64,000 nt of DNA from Prostheceraeus crozeri (Eukaryota > Platyhelminthes > Polycladida > Euryleptidae). Under the pieces are notes generated by a model. The model was not told the DNA's origin, searched no databases, and was given only the letters and a program-made list of their open reading frames with translations. This document shows positions 33,565 to 42,387 of the stretch, one piece after another (the stretch's first letter is position 1; each line of letters begins with the position of its first letter). The position numbers and the translations under genes were made by a program. The DNA lies in NCBI GenBank assembly GCA_907163375.1, contig CAJQUW010012634.1, forward strand, positions 93,501 through 157,500, given 5' to 3'.

Positions 33565-34374
33565 TTAACAAATGTTGGCGGGTGTGCTTACACACCGAAT
33601 AATCAAGAATCAGAAATAGAACTAGACAACTATATCATGAAAACTGGAGACATTTTAACAGGTCCGTTACATCTTTCTATTCTTCCACAACAAAGTACTG
33701 AGTTAGCAAATAAAGAATATGTTGATAAACAGTTCGATAGAATTGTGTCACTGCTCTCTCCACTAACGAAAGAAACCAAGCTTCTAAAGCAGAATGATGA
33801 AAGACTGCAAGAAAAGCTAACAGACCTAAGTAGCAAACATGGAAATATAGAAGCAGATATAGTAAAACTTCATAAAAAAATAACAGAACATTCAAAACTT
33901 GTGATCCTGTTATCACTAAATTTAAAGTCTGCCATCGCAAAGAATACAAATCAAAATATACAACTGAAAGAAGAGTTAGAAAAAGTAAGCGAAAAGAATC
34001 GAAAATTATTACAACACTTACAACAGCTGCAATCCACATTCCAAAAAAGTGTTGGTGAATTAAGTAGCCGCATCACACAACAAGTAAAGCAAATGAACAG
34101 AATGATAAATGAAGTTAAAGCACTTAAACAAAAGGTTAGTGAATTGAAGACCCTTAAAACGAATTTAGATAAAGGAAATAAGGAACAGTTGAATGCTATT
34201 AAAGTTCAATTGGCCGCTCTTAAAACAGAAGTAAAGAAAAGTGAGAAAAAAATAGAAGTAAATGAAAAAGAAATTAAAGTACATCACACGCTGCTTGACG
34301 CAATAGATAAAGTGCAACAGGCAATTAATAAAGTTACCGCGAAGTTGTTGTCCATACACAAACGTAAATCTTAA
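33559..34374 (+). CDS. Coiled-coil fibre-like protein, Polinton
   Basis: 271 residues. The N-terminal segment NYIMKTGDILTGPLHL followed by ELANKEYVDKQ matches the motif M-x-G-(x)-L-TG-x-L-x-L...A-x-NK-x-YVD found at the head of phage and Polinton fibre-like proteins. From about residue 55 nearly the whole protein is heptad-patterned coiled coil (KLLKQNDERLQEKLTDLSSK, ELEKVSEKNRKLLQHLQQLQ and so on). It probably forms a trimeric or dimeric rod on the virion. Its place just ahead of the capsid genes fits. Function is inferred from the motif and context. Confidence 0.65.
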   Translation: MMLTNVGGCAYTPNNQESEIELDNYIMKTGDILTGPLHLSILPQQSTELANKEYVDKQFDRIVSLLSPLTKETKLLKQNDERLQEKLTDLSSKHGNIEADIVKLHKKITEHSKLVILLSLNLKSAIAKNTNQNIQLKEELEKVSEKNRKLLQHLQQLQSTFQKSVGELSSRITQQVKQMNRMINEVKALKQKVSELKTLKTNLDKGNKEQLNAIKVQLAALKTEVKKSEKKIEVNEKEIKVHHTLLDAIDKVQQAINKVTAKLLSIHKRKS

Positions 34375-34419
34375 TAGAATTAGCCGACCGGCCCAAAAGT
34401 CAAATTTAAGCTTAAAAAA

Positions 34420-34887
34420 ATGCCTATAATTTATAAACACAATCTTAAGCATTTTGCTTCAAATAATAAAATTGCTCATGAACCACGTATGAATCCTGTG
34501 TACCATTATGATAGTGTAGAAACTGTTGGAACAAAGTTCCTAGGCACTGCAGGTGCCGTCCAAACAGAAGGAGCTGGCATCTTTTCTGGTATCGGAAGTA
34601 TCGTTAACTTGATTAAAAATAATAAAGATTTGATTTCATCTGCTGCTAAAGGAGCAGCTGCTATAGGTAGTACAGCTAGTGCAATATCGAATGCTGTTAA
34701 GTCACAAAACGAATTAAAGCAACTAGAAGCTATTCGCAAACTTAGGAATGATGCAAAAGAAATGCAAAAAGACAAAAAGCTCTCAGAGGAAACAAAAAAC
34801 AAAATTGCTAAATTAGCGAAGATGGAAAGTAAACATGATGAAAAAACAATTGAAGAAATGAGAGGAAATGGTCTAGCAAAATTCTAG
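34420..34887 (+). CDS. Small hydrophobic virion-type protein A, Polinton
   Basis: 155 residues. A Gly/Ala/Ile-rich centre (about 44-92: GAGIFSGIGSIVNLIKNN, LISSAAKGAAAIGSTASAIS) is followed by a charged helical tail (NELKQLEAIRKLRNDAKEMQ). This is the same plan as the protein at 36377-36850. It resembles the membrane-active small core proteins of adenovirus and Polinton virions (pVI/pX-like), but sequence similarity cannot be shown by eye. Start context GCTTAAAAAAATG; 63 bp before MCP. Confidence 0.55.
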   Translation: MPIIYKHNLKHFASNNKIAHEPRMNPVYHYDSVETVGTKFLGTAGAVQTEGAGIFSGIGSIVNLIKNNKDLISSAAKGAAAIGSTASAISNAVKSQNELKQLEAIRKLRNDAKEMQKDKKLSEETKNKIAKLAKMESKHDEKTIEEMRGNGLAKF

Positions 34888-34949
34888 TAGAACCTTGTTC
34901 AGAGGCTTTAGCCGAGTATCAAACTGATTTTTTCTAATAAAAAAATATA

Positions 34950-36284
34950 ATGGCAACTCTGATTGAAAGCAAATTTAGATTAGATGATCCCCCGTTCATT
35001 AGTTACAATCAAAAAAAGAATGACTATATAAGAATTGCTATGAACCCCGGTTCTTCAGGTAGAGTGAATACAGGAGGCGATTTAATTTTTGAAGTTGACA
35101 ATCAACAAAGTTATTTATATTTACCCGATTCATTTTTACACTGTGAATATTCTCTTTATTCTGATGCTGATTTTACAACACCATTACCGGCTACGGATAA
35201 TATTACATTAGAAAACAATTTCTTCCCAAGATTATTCACACAAATGCGTTTAGATGTTGCAACACAAAATATAGAAACCATAAGTGATTCACCTGGCATT
35301 ATTGATTCAATGCTTCGATTTGTAACAATAGGTGAAAATACTAAAATGCATGAAATCGAAGGATGGTTTCCTGATAACCATACCGGCATACTTAAAGATG
35401 ATTTAACTCACACTGGAACAGATTCAACAGGAATTGCGAAAGATGTAGAAAACATAGTGAAACAGTTAAACAGTACACAAAATAGCTCATACCAGAAAAG
35501 ACGTAATTTTAATAATAAAAGTAAACAAACTGTTGATTGGTCATTGTCTCCATTATTCGGGTATTTAGATTACAATAAAATATCATGTCACTTGAAATTC
35601 AAACTCATAGTTCATCGCACTGTAAATAATGAATCAATATTTTATGGAAAGGCTGGGAAGAAAGCATACCTAAAAATTGATAGACTTGAATGGTGGATTA
35701 AGCACATTACTCCTAGTTTAGAGGTTGAAACAACTATTACGAAACGATTAAATACGGGCAAACCAATTCCAGTAAGTTTTATGAAGCGTACCGCGAGCTC
35801 TGTCACGTTTACTGAACAAAGATTTAACTGGCATTTCACAAGGACATCAAATACTTTAAGATATTTTTTACTCACTTTTCAAAAGAATGAAACGCCTAGT
35901 TTTGATAAGAACAATAATCTTTTCCATATTAATTCAATTCGAAGTTTACAAATTTCATTAAATCAAACACGTTATCCTATTGATCCATTGAGATTTGATA
36001 ACGCAAATAATCAATTCATGGAAGGATATGACGCTTATAGAAATTTGTGCCGAGAATTTGGAGTTGAAGCACAATTAAATCCTGTAGATTGGAAGAATTT
36101 ATATCCTGTTTTCTGTTTTGATTTAAGTGCACAATCTGAAGATATTATCAAGACCGGTTGTGATGTGACAATTAATATTGAAAAGGCAAATTCCACAACA
36201 TCATTGATGGCTTATGGTTTATTGCTAGAAGACGCCGAATATTCTATTGAAATTCTTAATGGAAAGATGGTTAGGATTGGTTAG
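34950..36284 (+). CDS. Major capsid protein (double jelly roll), Polinton
   Basis: 444 residues, beta-rich throughout. The N-terminal half has YLYLPDSFLHCEYSLYSDAD and NFFPRLFTQMRLDVATQNIE followed by GIIDSMLRFVTIGEN, the signature order of Polinton major capsid proteins. The second half contains GYLDYNKISCHLKFKLIVHR, WWIKHITPSL and a C-terminal VTINIEKANSTTSLMAYGLL. It should form pseudo-hexameric trimers in an icosahedral shell, like adenovirus hexon and virophage capsids. Length is a little below the usual 500-650 residues. The intergenic space after it has a repeated block and stem-loops. Confidence 0.85.
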   Translation: MATLIESKFRLDDPPFISYNQKKNDYIRIAMNPGSSGRVNTGGDLIFEVDNQQSYLYLPDSFLHCEYSLYSDADFTTPLPATDNITLENNFFPRLFTQMRLDVATQNIETISDSPGIIDSMLRFVTIGENTKMHEIEGWFPDNHTGILKDDLTHTGTDSTGIAKDVENIVKQLNSTQNSSYQKRRNFNNKSKQTVDWSLSPLFGYLDYNKISCHLKFKLIVHRTVNNESIFYGKAGKKAYLKIDRLEWWIKHITPSLEVETTITKRLNTGKPIPVSFMKRTASSVTFTEQRFNWHFTRTSNTLRYFLLTFQKNETPSFDKNNNLFHINSIRSLQISLNQTRYPIDPLRFDNANNQFMEGYDAYRNLCREFGVEAQLNPVDWKNLYPVFCFDLSAQSEDIIKTGCDVTINIEKANSTTSLMAYGLLLEDAEYSIEILNGKMVRIG

Positions 36285-36356
36285 AAAAACCCAAGACTTC
36301 GTCGATAGGCTAAAGCCAGAGGAGCTTCGCTCCGATTGGTTAGAAAAACCCAAGAC
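36276..36356. terminator. Stem-loops and direct repeat after the capsid gene
   Basis: GGTTAGAAAAACCCAAGACT occurs twice (about 36279 and 36337), bracketing two short hairpins, GGCTAAAGCC and GGAGCTTCGCTCC. Similar small hairpins follow the first gene (25357-25385) and the 34420-34887 gene (GGCTTTAGCC). They may mark transcript ends. This is inference. Confidence 0.35.
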
Positions 36357-36376
36357 TATAAATTTTTTATTAAAAA

Positions 36377-36850
36377 ATGGCGCAAGTGAATAATAAAACG
36401 GTTGAATTAAAACTACGTAACATCATTGACAAAAATACACCTAAAACTATTACGATTAACAAAAGGAAGTATTACATAAGTAAACCAATGATAGAGAATA
36501 TCAAATTACAAGAAGAAAAGAATGGTGGAATTCTCCCATTAATTCCGCTAATCATAGGTGGTATAGCAGCAGCAGGAAGTGTTGCAGGTGGGACAGCTGG
36601 TATTGTCCAGGCAGTAAATAAAAATAAAGCAGAGAAGGCAGCATTAGAAGAGCAAAAACGTCATAATAGGGAGTTAGAGAAAGCTGCTAGAGGTGACGGA
36701 ATAGTAGATAATTTCATTAGCAAATTAAATTTAGTTGATGAAGGGAAACGAGTTCTTAAAAATGTCCTACACAATATTGATGATTTGATTCAAATAAAAG
36801 AAACAAAAGACGGATCTGGCATATATCTAAATCCTAGTATGGTGCGATAA
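36377..36850 (+). CDS. Small hydrophobic virion-type protein B, Polinton
   Basis: 157 residues. The core GGILPLIPLIIGGIAAAGSV followed by AGGTAGIVQAVNKNKAEKAA and EEQKRHNRELEKAARGDG is a very common Polinton/adintovirus signature: a glycine-rich amphipathic membrane segment, then a charged helix. The C-terminal GSGIYLNP matches the GSGLYLKP-type tail seen in these proteins. It is likely a virion core or membrane-active protein comparable to adenovirus pVI/pX; the exact role is unproven. Start TTAAAAAATG, 16 bp before the next gene. Confidence 0.65.
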   Translation: MAQVNNKTVELKLRNIIDKNTPKTITINKRKYYISKPMIENIKLQEEKNGGILPLIPLIIGGIAAAGSVAGGTAGIVQAVNKNKAEKAALEEQKRHNRELEKAARGDGIVDNFISKLNLVDEGKRVLKNVLHNIDDLIQIKETKDGSGIYLNPSMVR

Positions 36851-36866
36851 GATTTAATCTTTAAAA

Positions 36867-38201
36867 ATGAATTTGAATAACTTAGGGATTTCAAATCTAG
36901 ATCTAATGGATTATCTCTTAAAAGGTGACAAGAACAAAGTTCCACACCACTTCGGTGGTGATATACAAAAAGCATTAGAAAACTTTCCTGGCTTTATTTG
37001 GAGTAAATATTCGAAGGAGAAACATTTACCTGGGCATAATTTTACTGGTCCCGGCACAAGATTAGATTTAAGATTAAACGATGATAACACACCTAGAGAA
37101 AATAGTAAACCAATAAATAGAGTAGACGCCGCCGCTTATAAACATGATTTAGCTTATCGAAATCATGACCTAAGTTCTCGACATGAAGCAGATAAGAAAA
37201 TGATACAAGAATTAGATAGTATTCAAAATCCTACATTTAGAGAAAAAATTGAAAGAATGTTTGTTAAGAAAGCTTTACAAGCAAAAATGCTTTTTGGCCA
37301 GGGGATAGATAAAACTTTAGTTCCGTCAACTTCGTTGAATGAAACGACAGCAAAGCTGTCTGAGAGCAACGCTCGAACCTACGCGTCCGAAATGTCGAAT
37401 GACCCAAGCCGCTATGCGTCTGAAATTCACAAGGAATACAGAAAGCCGAAATATCTATTGAAGGTAAAAGTATTTAATAAAGATGATATTTGGAGTGCTG
37501 ATCTAATAAATATGCCTAATGAAAGAGGGTTTAAGTACGCATTGACCGTTATAGATTTATATACACGATACGCTTGGGTAAAGCCTTTAAAAAACAAAAG
37601 TGGGCTGTCAGTTAAATATGCGTTTGAAGAAATCTTTAAAGAAAGTTTTAGAAAGCCAAAAAAGCTATTCGTTGATAAAGGGTCGGAATTTTATAACCGA
37701 AATGTAAAGCCACTATTTGAAACTGTTTATTCCACAGAAAATGCAGGAAAGGCTGTAGTAATAGAGCGCTTTAATAGAACGCTAAAAGGTAAGATCTTTA
37801 AGAAATTTACTGAGCAAGGAAATCAGAAATGGTTGAAGATATTACCAGGAGTTGTAGAAGAGTATAACAATAAGATTCATTCAGGTATTGAAGAAACTCC
37901 AAAGAATGCTTCTGACGACCCTGATTTAATACGAAAGAAAATATTCGAAAATAATTATTCGAATGAGAGTAATCCGTATTTACAGAAACGTAAGCCGAAA
38001 TTTAAAATTGGGGATAGGGTACGAATATTTAAATATAAGAACAAATTTGAAAAGGGCTTCGTCGGATACTGGACGAAAGAGATATTTGAAATTTGTAAAA
38101 TAAATCAAACTCTTCCGATTACTTATGAAATTATAGATTTAGATAATGAGGATATCAAAGGTAGATTCTATGAAAACGAATTACAGAAAACCGAGCTTTA
38201 A
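36867..38201 (+). CDS. Phospholipase A2 domain-integrase fusion, Polinton
   Basis: 444 residues in one open frame. Residues about 53-115 form a parvovirus VP1-type phospholipase A2 domain: LPGHNFTGPGTRLD holds the Ca-binding GPG loop and VDAAAYKHDLAYR the catalytic His93-Asp94. From about 184 the sequence turns into a Polinton integrase (YASEIHKEYRKPK, IWSADLINM): rve-type catalytic residues D212, D270 and E300 (LFVDKGSEFYN, VVIERFNRTLK) and a C-terminal SH3/chromo-like part (FKIGDRVRIFKYKNKFEKGF). The integrase inserts the linear DNA and makes the 6-bp duplication. The PLA2 domain would modify endosomal membrane lipids in virus entry. Finding both in one chain is unusual. It may be cleaved by the neighbouring protease; that is a guess. 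Confidence 0.85.
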   Translation: MNLNNLGISNLDLMDYLLKGDKNKVPHHFGGDIQKALENFPGFIWSKYSKEKHLPGHNFTGPGTRLDLRLNDDNTPRENSKPINRVDAAAYKHDLAYRNHDLSSRHEADKKMIQELDSIQNPTFREKIERMFVKKALQAKMLFGQGIDKTLVPSTSLNETTAKLSESNARTYASEMSNDPSRYASEIHKEYRKPKYLLKVKVFNKDDIWSADLINMPNERGFKYALTVIDLYTRYAWVKPLKNKSGLSVKYAFEEIFKESFRKPKKLFVDKGSEFYNRNVKPLFETVYSTENAGKAVVIERFNRTLKGKIFKKFTEQGNQKWLKILPGVVEEYNNKIHSGIEETPKNASDDPDLIRKKIFENNYSNESNPYLQKRKPKFKIGDRVRIFKYKNKFEKGFVGYWTKEIFEICKINQTLPITYEIIDLDNEDIKGRFYENELQKTEL

Positions 38202-38623
38202 TTATCATTGTTTAACTCTAACATTATATCTAGAAATGGTACTCCTTTTTGTAATTTGTACAAAACGTATAAACATAATTGCCCACAGTAAGTAGTTCCT
38301 GGTTTTTGAATTTGAAATGTATTATAAATACCATTTCCAAGTATTTCTCTTACTTCATTCGTAGGTGGAAGTCCGTATGAATCAAAATAATAATTAGAAC
38401 AGTTTATATTTCTTTGTCCTGCTGACCAATGTACGCCGTTTTGGTCTGAAGTGTGAAGATTCGTTATGAAATTTACAGTTGGCTTATTTTTGATCAATTG
38501 TAATTCGTCTCTCATTAAAACATGAAAGTTCTTTATTCCTAATTGATTAGCAATTTTCTTTAGGTCGAAATTTGTCGTAGTTTGCGTTCCATATAATTTA
38601 AAAAACTCGATCAGGTTAGTCAT
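38198..38623 (-). CDS. Adenain-type cysteine protease, Polinton
   Basis: 141 residues from the Met at 38623 (context TGTAAAATG); an upstream Met at 38671 would add 16 residues. The Ulp1/adenain triad is readable: His65 in GVHWSAG, Asp81 in YYFDSYGLPP, and Cys113 in TTYCGQLCLYVLY, with Gln106 seven residues before it as oxyanion residue. It is expected to process capsid precursor proteins in the virion. Its end overlaps the integrase stop by four bases, tail to tail. Length is shorter than adenovirus protease (about 204) but normal for Polintons. Confidence 0.85.
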   Translation of the reverse strand: MTNLIEFFKLYGTQTTTNFDLKKIANQLGIKNFHVLMRDELQLIKNKPTVNFITNLHTSDQNGVHWSAGQRNINCSNYYFDSYGLPPTNEVREILGNGIYNTFQIQKPGTTYCGQLCLYVLYKLQKGVPFLDIMLELNNDN

Positions 38624-38867
38624 TTTACATGAGATAAATTCTATTTCAGAAATGACACAAAAGAATTGCACAATCTGTATGACTCAGGGCTTTTGTTACC
38701 TCTAGCGGGGCGGCCTCTAGCGCATTATGCATGACACCATTGTCTGCCACAAGCAGTAGCGGTTGCCATTAGGAGCTGATGCTGCCACGTATTGTCAATT
38801 TTCATTCTCTCTGTGAGTGTTCTACGTGACTGTGTCTTTCACGATTCATCTGCAAAAGTGTAATATT

Positions 38868-39053
38868 ATGTCTCGACTTACTGAATTCAACAATTTGAGG
38901 ATGGATATTTTAAAAATCATTACAAACGAAGAAGAGAAGAGACGATGTGAAGAAGTTTTCCAAGAGTACAGAAGGAGGAATATTAAGACAAAAGAAGAGG
39001 AAGATTATTTATACAAAGAATGGAGAATTATAGAAACTTTGAAGCATCTTTAA
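38868..39053 (+). CDS. Small charged Polinton protein
   Basis: 61 residues from the Met at 38868 (context TAATATTATG). It is strongly charged and helical (TNEEEKRRCEEVFQEYRRRN). It overlaps the next frame by 34 bp in a different register. No family recognised; it may be a small regulatory or structural protein. Confidence 0.45.
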   Translation: MSRLTEFNNLRMDILKIITNEEEKRRCEEVFQEYRRRNIKTKEEEDYLYKEWRIIETLKHL

Positions 39054-39475
39054 CTGCATCTTGTGAATCGTCGTCATCATTTAATTTCAACGAGGAACTG
39101 AATAAAGAAGTAACTCTGCCGACGCTACGTGGTTTCTTACAAAGAATTGAAAACTACGAAAATCATCATGAGAACAGTAGTTTGAAACTAGCTATCTTGA
39201 AGGGGCGTGCATTCAAAATTCTACGTGCGGGAAATACATTTAGTGACTATTTCCAATATTCCCGGAGTTATGTCGCGTTTTTAAGAAGACTTTATAACTT
39301 TTATTTACAATATCCGTTCATCGCCGATTCTCATGAATCCGCAACATTCTTTAAAATCAATTTTCGTATAATTTCATCGCACATCAAAAATGGACGACAC
39401 CGAAAAACATTTGAAGAAATAATGCAAACCCCAAGAATGGAAGTCCCAAGAATGGAAAGCCCAATGGAGTTCTGA
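39020..39475 (+). CDS. Unknown 151-residue Polinton protein
   Basis: A Ser-rich N-terminus (CESSSSFNFNEEL) leads to a mostly helical body with many aromatic residues (FSDYFQYSRSYVAFLRRLYN, FYLQYPFIADS). The C-terminus has the repeated word PRMEVPRMESPMEF. No known domain. It is the last gene before the hairpin array and the right TIR. Confidence 0.5.
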   Translation: MENYRNFEASLTASCESSSSFNFNEELNKEVTLPTLRGFLQRIENYENHHENSSLKLAILKGRAFKILRAGNTFSDYFQYSRSYVAFLRRLYNFYLQYPFIADSHESATFFKINFRIISSHIKNGRHRKTFEEIMQTPRMEVPRMESPMEF

Positions 39476-39500
39476 TAGTCTCAAATGTAACATTCTCACC

Positions 39501-39932
39501 ATGTCTCCTTTCGAGGAGACATTTCTTGACATTTTGTAAGTGCGTCAATTCATACGCACTACTTATATCACTATATAGTAATATAAATGTCTCCTTGACA
39601 GGAGACTTTTCAAATTTAATTACAGAGTAAAATGTCTCCTCGAAAGGAGACATTTCTTGACATTTTGTAAGTGCGTCAATTCATACGCACTACTTATATC
39701 ACTATATAGTAATATAAATGTCTCCTTGACAGGAGACTTTTCAAATTTAATTACAGAGTAAAATGTCTCCTCGAAAGGAGACATTTCTTGACATTTTGTA
39801 AGTGCGTCAATTCATACGCACTACTTATATCACTATATAGTAATATAAATGTCTCCTTGACAGGAGACTTTTCAAATTTAATTACAGAGTAAAATGTCTC
39901 CTTTCGAGGAGACATTTCTTGACATTTTGTAA
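39501..39932. repeat. 131-bp tandem repeats made of hairpins
   Basis: Units start at 39501, 39632 and 39763, with a partial fourth at 39894. Each full unit holds four palindromes: a 9-bp stem ATGTCTCCT/AGGAGACAT with a 4-base loop, GTGCGT...ACGCAC, TATAT-ACTATATAGT-ATATA, and GTCTCCT...AGGAGAC. The loop of the first is TTCG in units 1 and 4 but CGAA in units 2 and 3, which is the inverse orientation. The rest of the unit is the same by eye. The 39935-40105 stretch after it holds nothing recognisable. Confidence 0.9.
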
Positions 39933-40109
39933 ATTACTGTTGAAAATGTGCAAATATTGTATATGTAATTTCGCGTCAATTTTGTTGAATAAGAAACAAT
40001 TTTGTGCAAAAATGGTTGATTTTACATAACGGTTATAAAGGGGCTGATAGTGTAGCTGACGGGTTTTCACCTTTCATCACTTTTGGGTTTTCAGCGGAAT
40101 TGTGTTACA

Positions 40110-40573
40110 TCACATTCTTAGCTATGGTCCATCTCTTTCTTAATTTATTATAATGTTCTAGTTTAAGTAATAATTGGGCTTCCTTATCTTTCATGTACCT
40201 GACTCTATCTTTGTGTTTTGCTATATCCATTTCATTGGGAACCGAAGGTTTTATGTCATATGATAATGAAGGATATAAGGGGGCTGATGGTTCTTTTGTT
40301 TTTTCATCTTCCATTTTTAAATGAATATTTTTGTTCATGGGTCATACTTTAAGGTACTTTCCTATTTTGTATCTATTTTAGCTGTTTTTTTTATAAATTT
40401 CAGGAGGACCCTATTTTTTTGTATTTTTTCATTTTTTGTATCTATTTTGTCTGTTTTTTTATAAATTTCAGGAGGACCCTATTTTTTTGTATTTTTTCAT
40501 TTTTTGTAACTACCTAGGTGTGGGATTCGGTGCTGAGCGAAGCGATGCGCCGAATCCTATACCCTATACTACT
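40110..40573 (-). repeat. Polinton right terminal inverted repeat
   Basis: 464 bp, the complement of 24498-24941 with extra copies of the AT-rich subterminal unit. On the minus strand it contains the beginning of the membrane-protein gene (40338 to about 40110, including PSAPLYPSL), which leaves the TIR after 76 codons and has no continuation here. The two ends therefore carry the same start. Confidence 0.95.
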
Positions 40574-40735
40574 ATCACCATAAATCATGCATATGCGGCG
40601 AGTGCTAATGACAATAATTAAAATTGATTTTCTGAATACTATGCGGGGTGTTCTGTTCAAGAATATCATTGGCAAGATGATTTCATGTTGAAAATTGTTT
40701 TAATCAAGATAATGATTGTGTGATGCAAAATGTGA
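40574..40735. mobile_element. MITE family 3, copy c, right of the Polinton
   Basis: ATCACCATAAATCATGCATA through the GAATATCATTGGCAAGA and TTTTAATCAAGATAATGATT stretch. It continues the repeat interrupted at 24497. It ends in unassigned sequence. Confidence 0.75.
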
Positions 40736-41404
40736 GACAAGTCTTCATTTAATCTGCATGATCTTGCGGGGAAGTTGTAGCATCGCGTTGTAAGTGAAGC
40801 TGTATTATTTGCTTAGACAGCGTGAAGCAAATGAGCTTTGTCAATGGTCAGCATGTACATTGTATATTACATTACAACTGGGAGAAATGATATAGTTACG
40901 TCCTATTCTCAAATAGAATATTCAATCGCAATGTCCTGAGAAGTGAGTCTATGCAAAATTGAATTCATGTATAGATGTTTCAATCAGACCATTTTATTGG
41001 TAAAAACAGTAATAAATACTACCACAGCCATCGATTTTTTCATCATGTAGCTAAAGGTGTTTGTTACATCAGCTTATCTATTTGTTTTGAACATCAGGTG
41101 GCGGTTGGCTTTGAGGACCACACGATGATTAAGGCACTCTTAATTAAGTATTGCTGGTTAATTTAAAAGTAAATGAAAAGTAGAATATGCATCTAATGAT
41201 TTGAAAACAATTTATGTTTTTTCCATAAGTTCCCTAATTGAAAGTAGGGCCTATGGTCTTTTCTTTCCACTAGGAAGTGAAATCATTTAAACCAAAATTT
41301 ATAACACAATTAAATTTAGAGGCAGTAATTCTACTCTCCAAAACCTAAACAAGCAGTAGGTTTTAAGTGTTACAATAATTGGAAGAAGCGCTGATCATGA
41401 ATTG
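40736..41404. other. No recognisable gene
   Basis: Short frames only; nothing supportable. Confidence 0.5.
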
Positions 41405-41580
41405 TCGAGCACATGCGAGGTGGTCACATTAAGTCACATATCAGGCGTATTGAATGTGGCCGATTTGGTCACCTAAAGTCAAATATCTGCCGTGTCACAT
41501 GTGACCGATTCGGGCACATTTTCTGACAAAAAAGCAGTGGCAAACGTCACATGTGTTGGGCACATAATCAGTCACAAAAT
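41405..41580. repeat. GTCACA-rich fragment related to MITE family 3
   Basis: Dense GTCACAT/ATGTGACC/GGGCACAT words as in the family 3 ends, in opposite orientation, but without a CACTGTAAA terminus. Probably the remaining end of another copy. The 41581-42370 stretch has no gene. Confidence 0.5.
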
Positions 41581-42387
41581 ATTACAAAATCAATGAACAT
41601 TAGTTAAGCGACTTTTGATTATTAATTAAAACCAGTTAAGCATTCTAAATGTACAGTTTCGTTTGAATTGATGCAGTGAATCATCATTGGCTGGCGTCGA
41701 TGTGATGACGGAAAAGTTGTGGACAGCTATCATGTCGAGCTAGCTCCAATTTCAATGAGTTTGATTTCTCAACTGTTGATATTTCTGTGATTCAAGGGCA
41801 TTCGCGATTCTATGAGTCAAAGTCCGCTGAAATGTATGTACTTTTCTTTGTTGTACAGCAATCCGAAAAATTATATTTTTCCTGTGGACAAGCAAAAATG
41901 GGATGTTTCTAAATTTTAAATGAATTTTGAATGGAGATGTAGTCCGCTGTTTGTTGGCGGTTGTTAATACCGATCAAACAACGCTGAAGCAAGAACATGA
42001 TTGATTTAATTAAACAATTGCGTAATTCAATACCATTATGGGTGACTTTACATTTATTTAGTACAAGACAAAGAAATTAATTAAATACCTTTAGCAAATG
42101 CGACATTCCGTTATATTCAGCACAGTGATAAATTTTTGGCTGATGCTCTTTTATCATCAATGACTCTACAATAATGATTTCATAGTTACTTGTACCTTTA
42201 TATTTCATCTGTCGACTTCAACCGAGGATCGAGGAACATTGTAAAACAGACACTGCCATCAAACAGCATATCTGTATATGTAATTACCGCACGCATGGTT
42301 TAAAAAATCAGTTCCGCCTAAAATATAAAGGTACAGTACAAGGAAATTATGAAATCAGTATTGTAGAGGCATGAGGACTTCATTATA

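Larger units (their letters stand above)
24498..40573. mobile_element. Polinton/Maverick element, nearly whole
   Basis: A 16,076-bp element bounded by inverted repeats that begin AGTAGTATAGG and by a 6-bp target duplication ATCACC, the length usual for Polintons. It carries the full Polinton set: protein-primed family B DNA polymerase, retroviral-type integrase, packaging ATPase, adenain-type protease, major double-jelly-roll capsid and minor capsid, plus accessory genes. The coding parts of the two TIRs are the same in translation and the outer 80 bp are the same by eye, so it is evolutionarily young. It appears close to whole, with about one or two breaks. Treated here as a fossil copy. Confidence 0.97.

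Noticed and set aside
33677-34039. Long minus-strand frames opposite the fibre-like gene and in other Polinton genes
   Set aside because: Shadows of the coding strand, rich in Phe/Leu from reversed Lys/Glu codons, with no family match.
39384-39653. Minus-strand frame through the hairpin array
   Set aside because: Repeats with the array and overlaps a better supported plus-strand gene.
39501-39932. CRISPR array
   Set aside because: The repeated unit is 131 bp with the same content between palindromes, there are no unique spacers, and the setting is a eukaryotic element.
40436-40621. Frame crossing the right Polinton end
   Set aside because: It spans the AT-rich TIR and host flank; no conserved protein.
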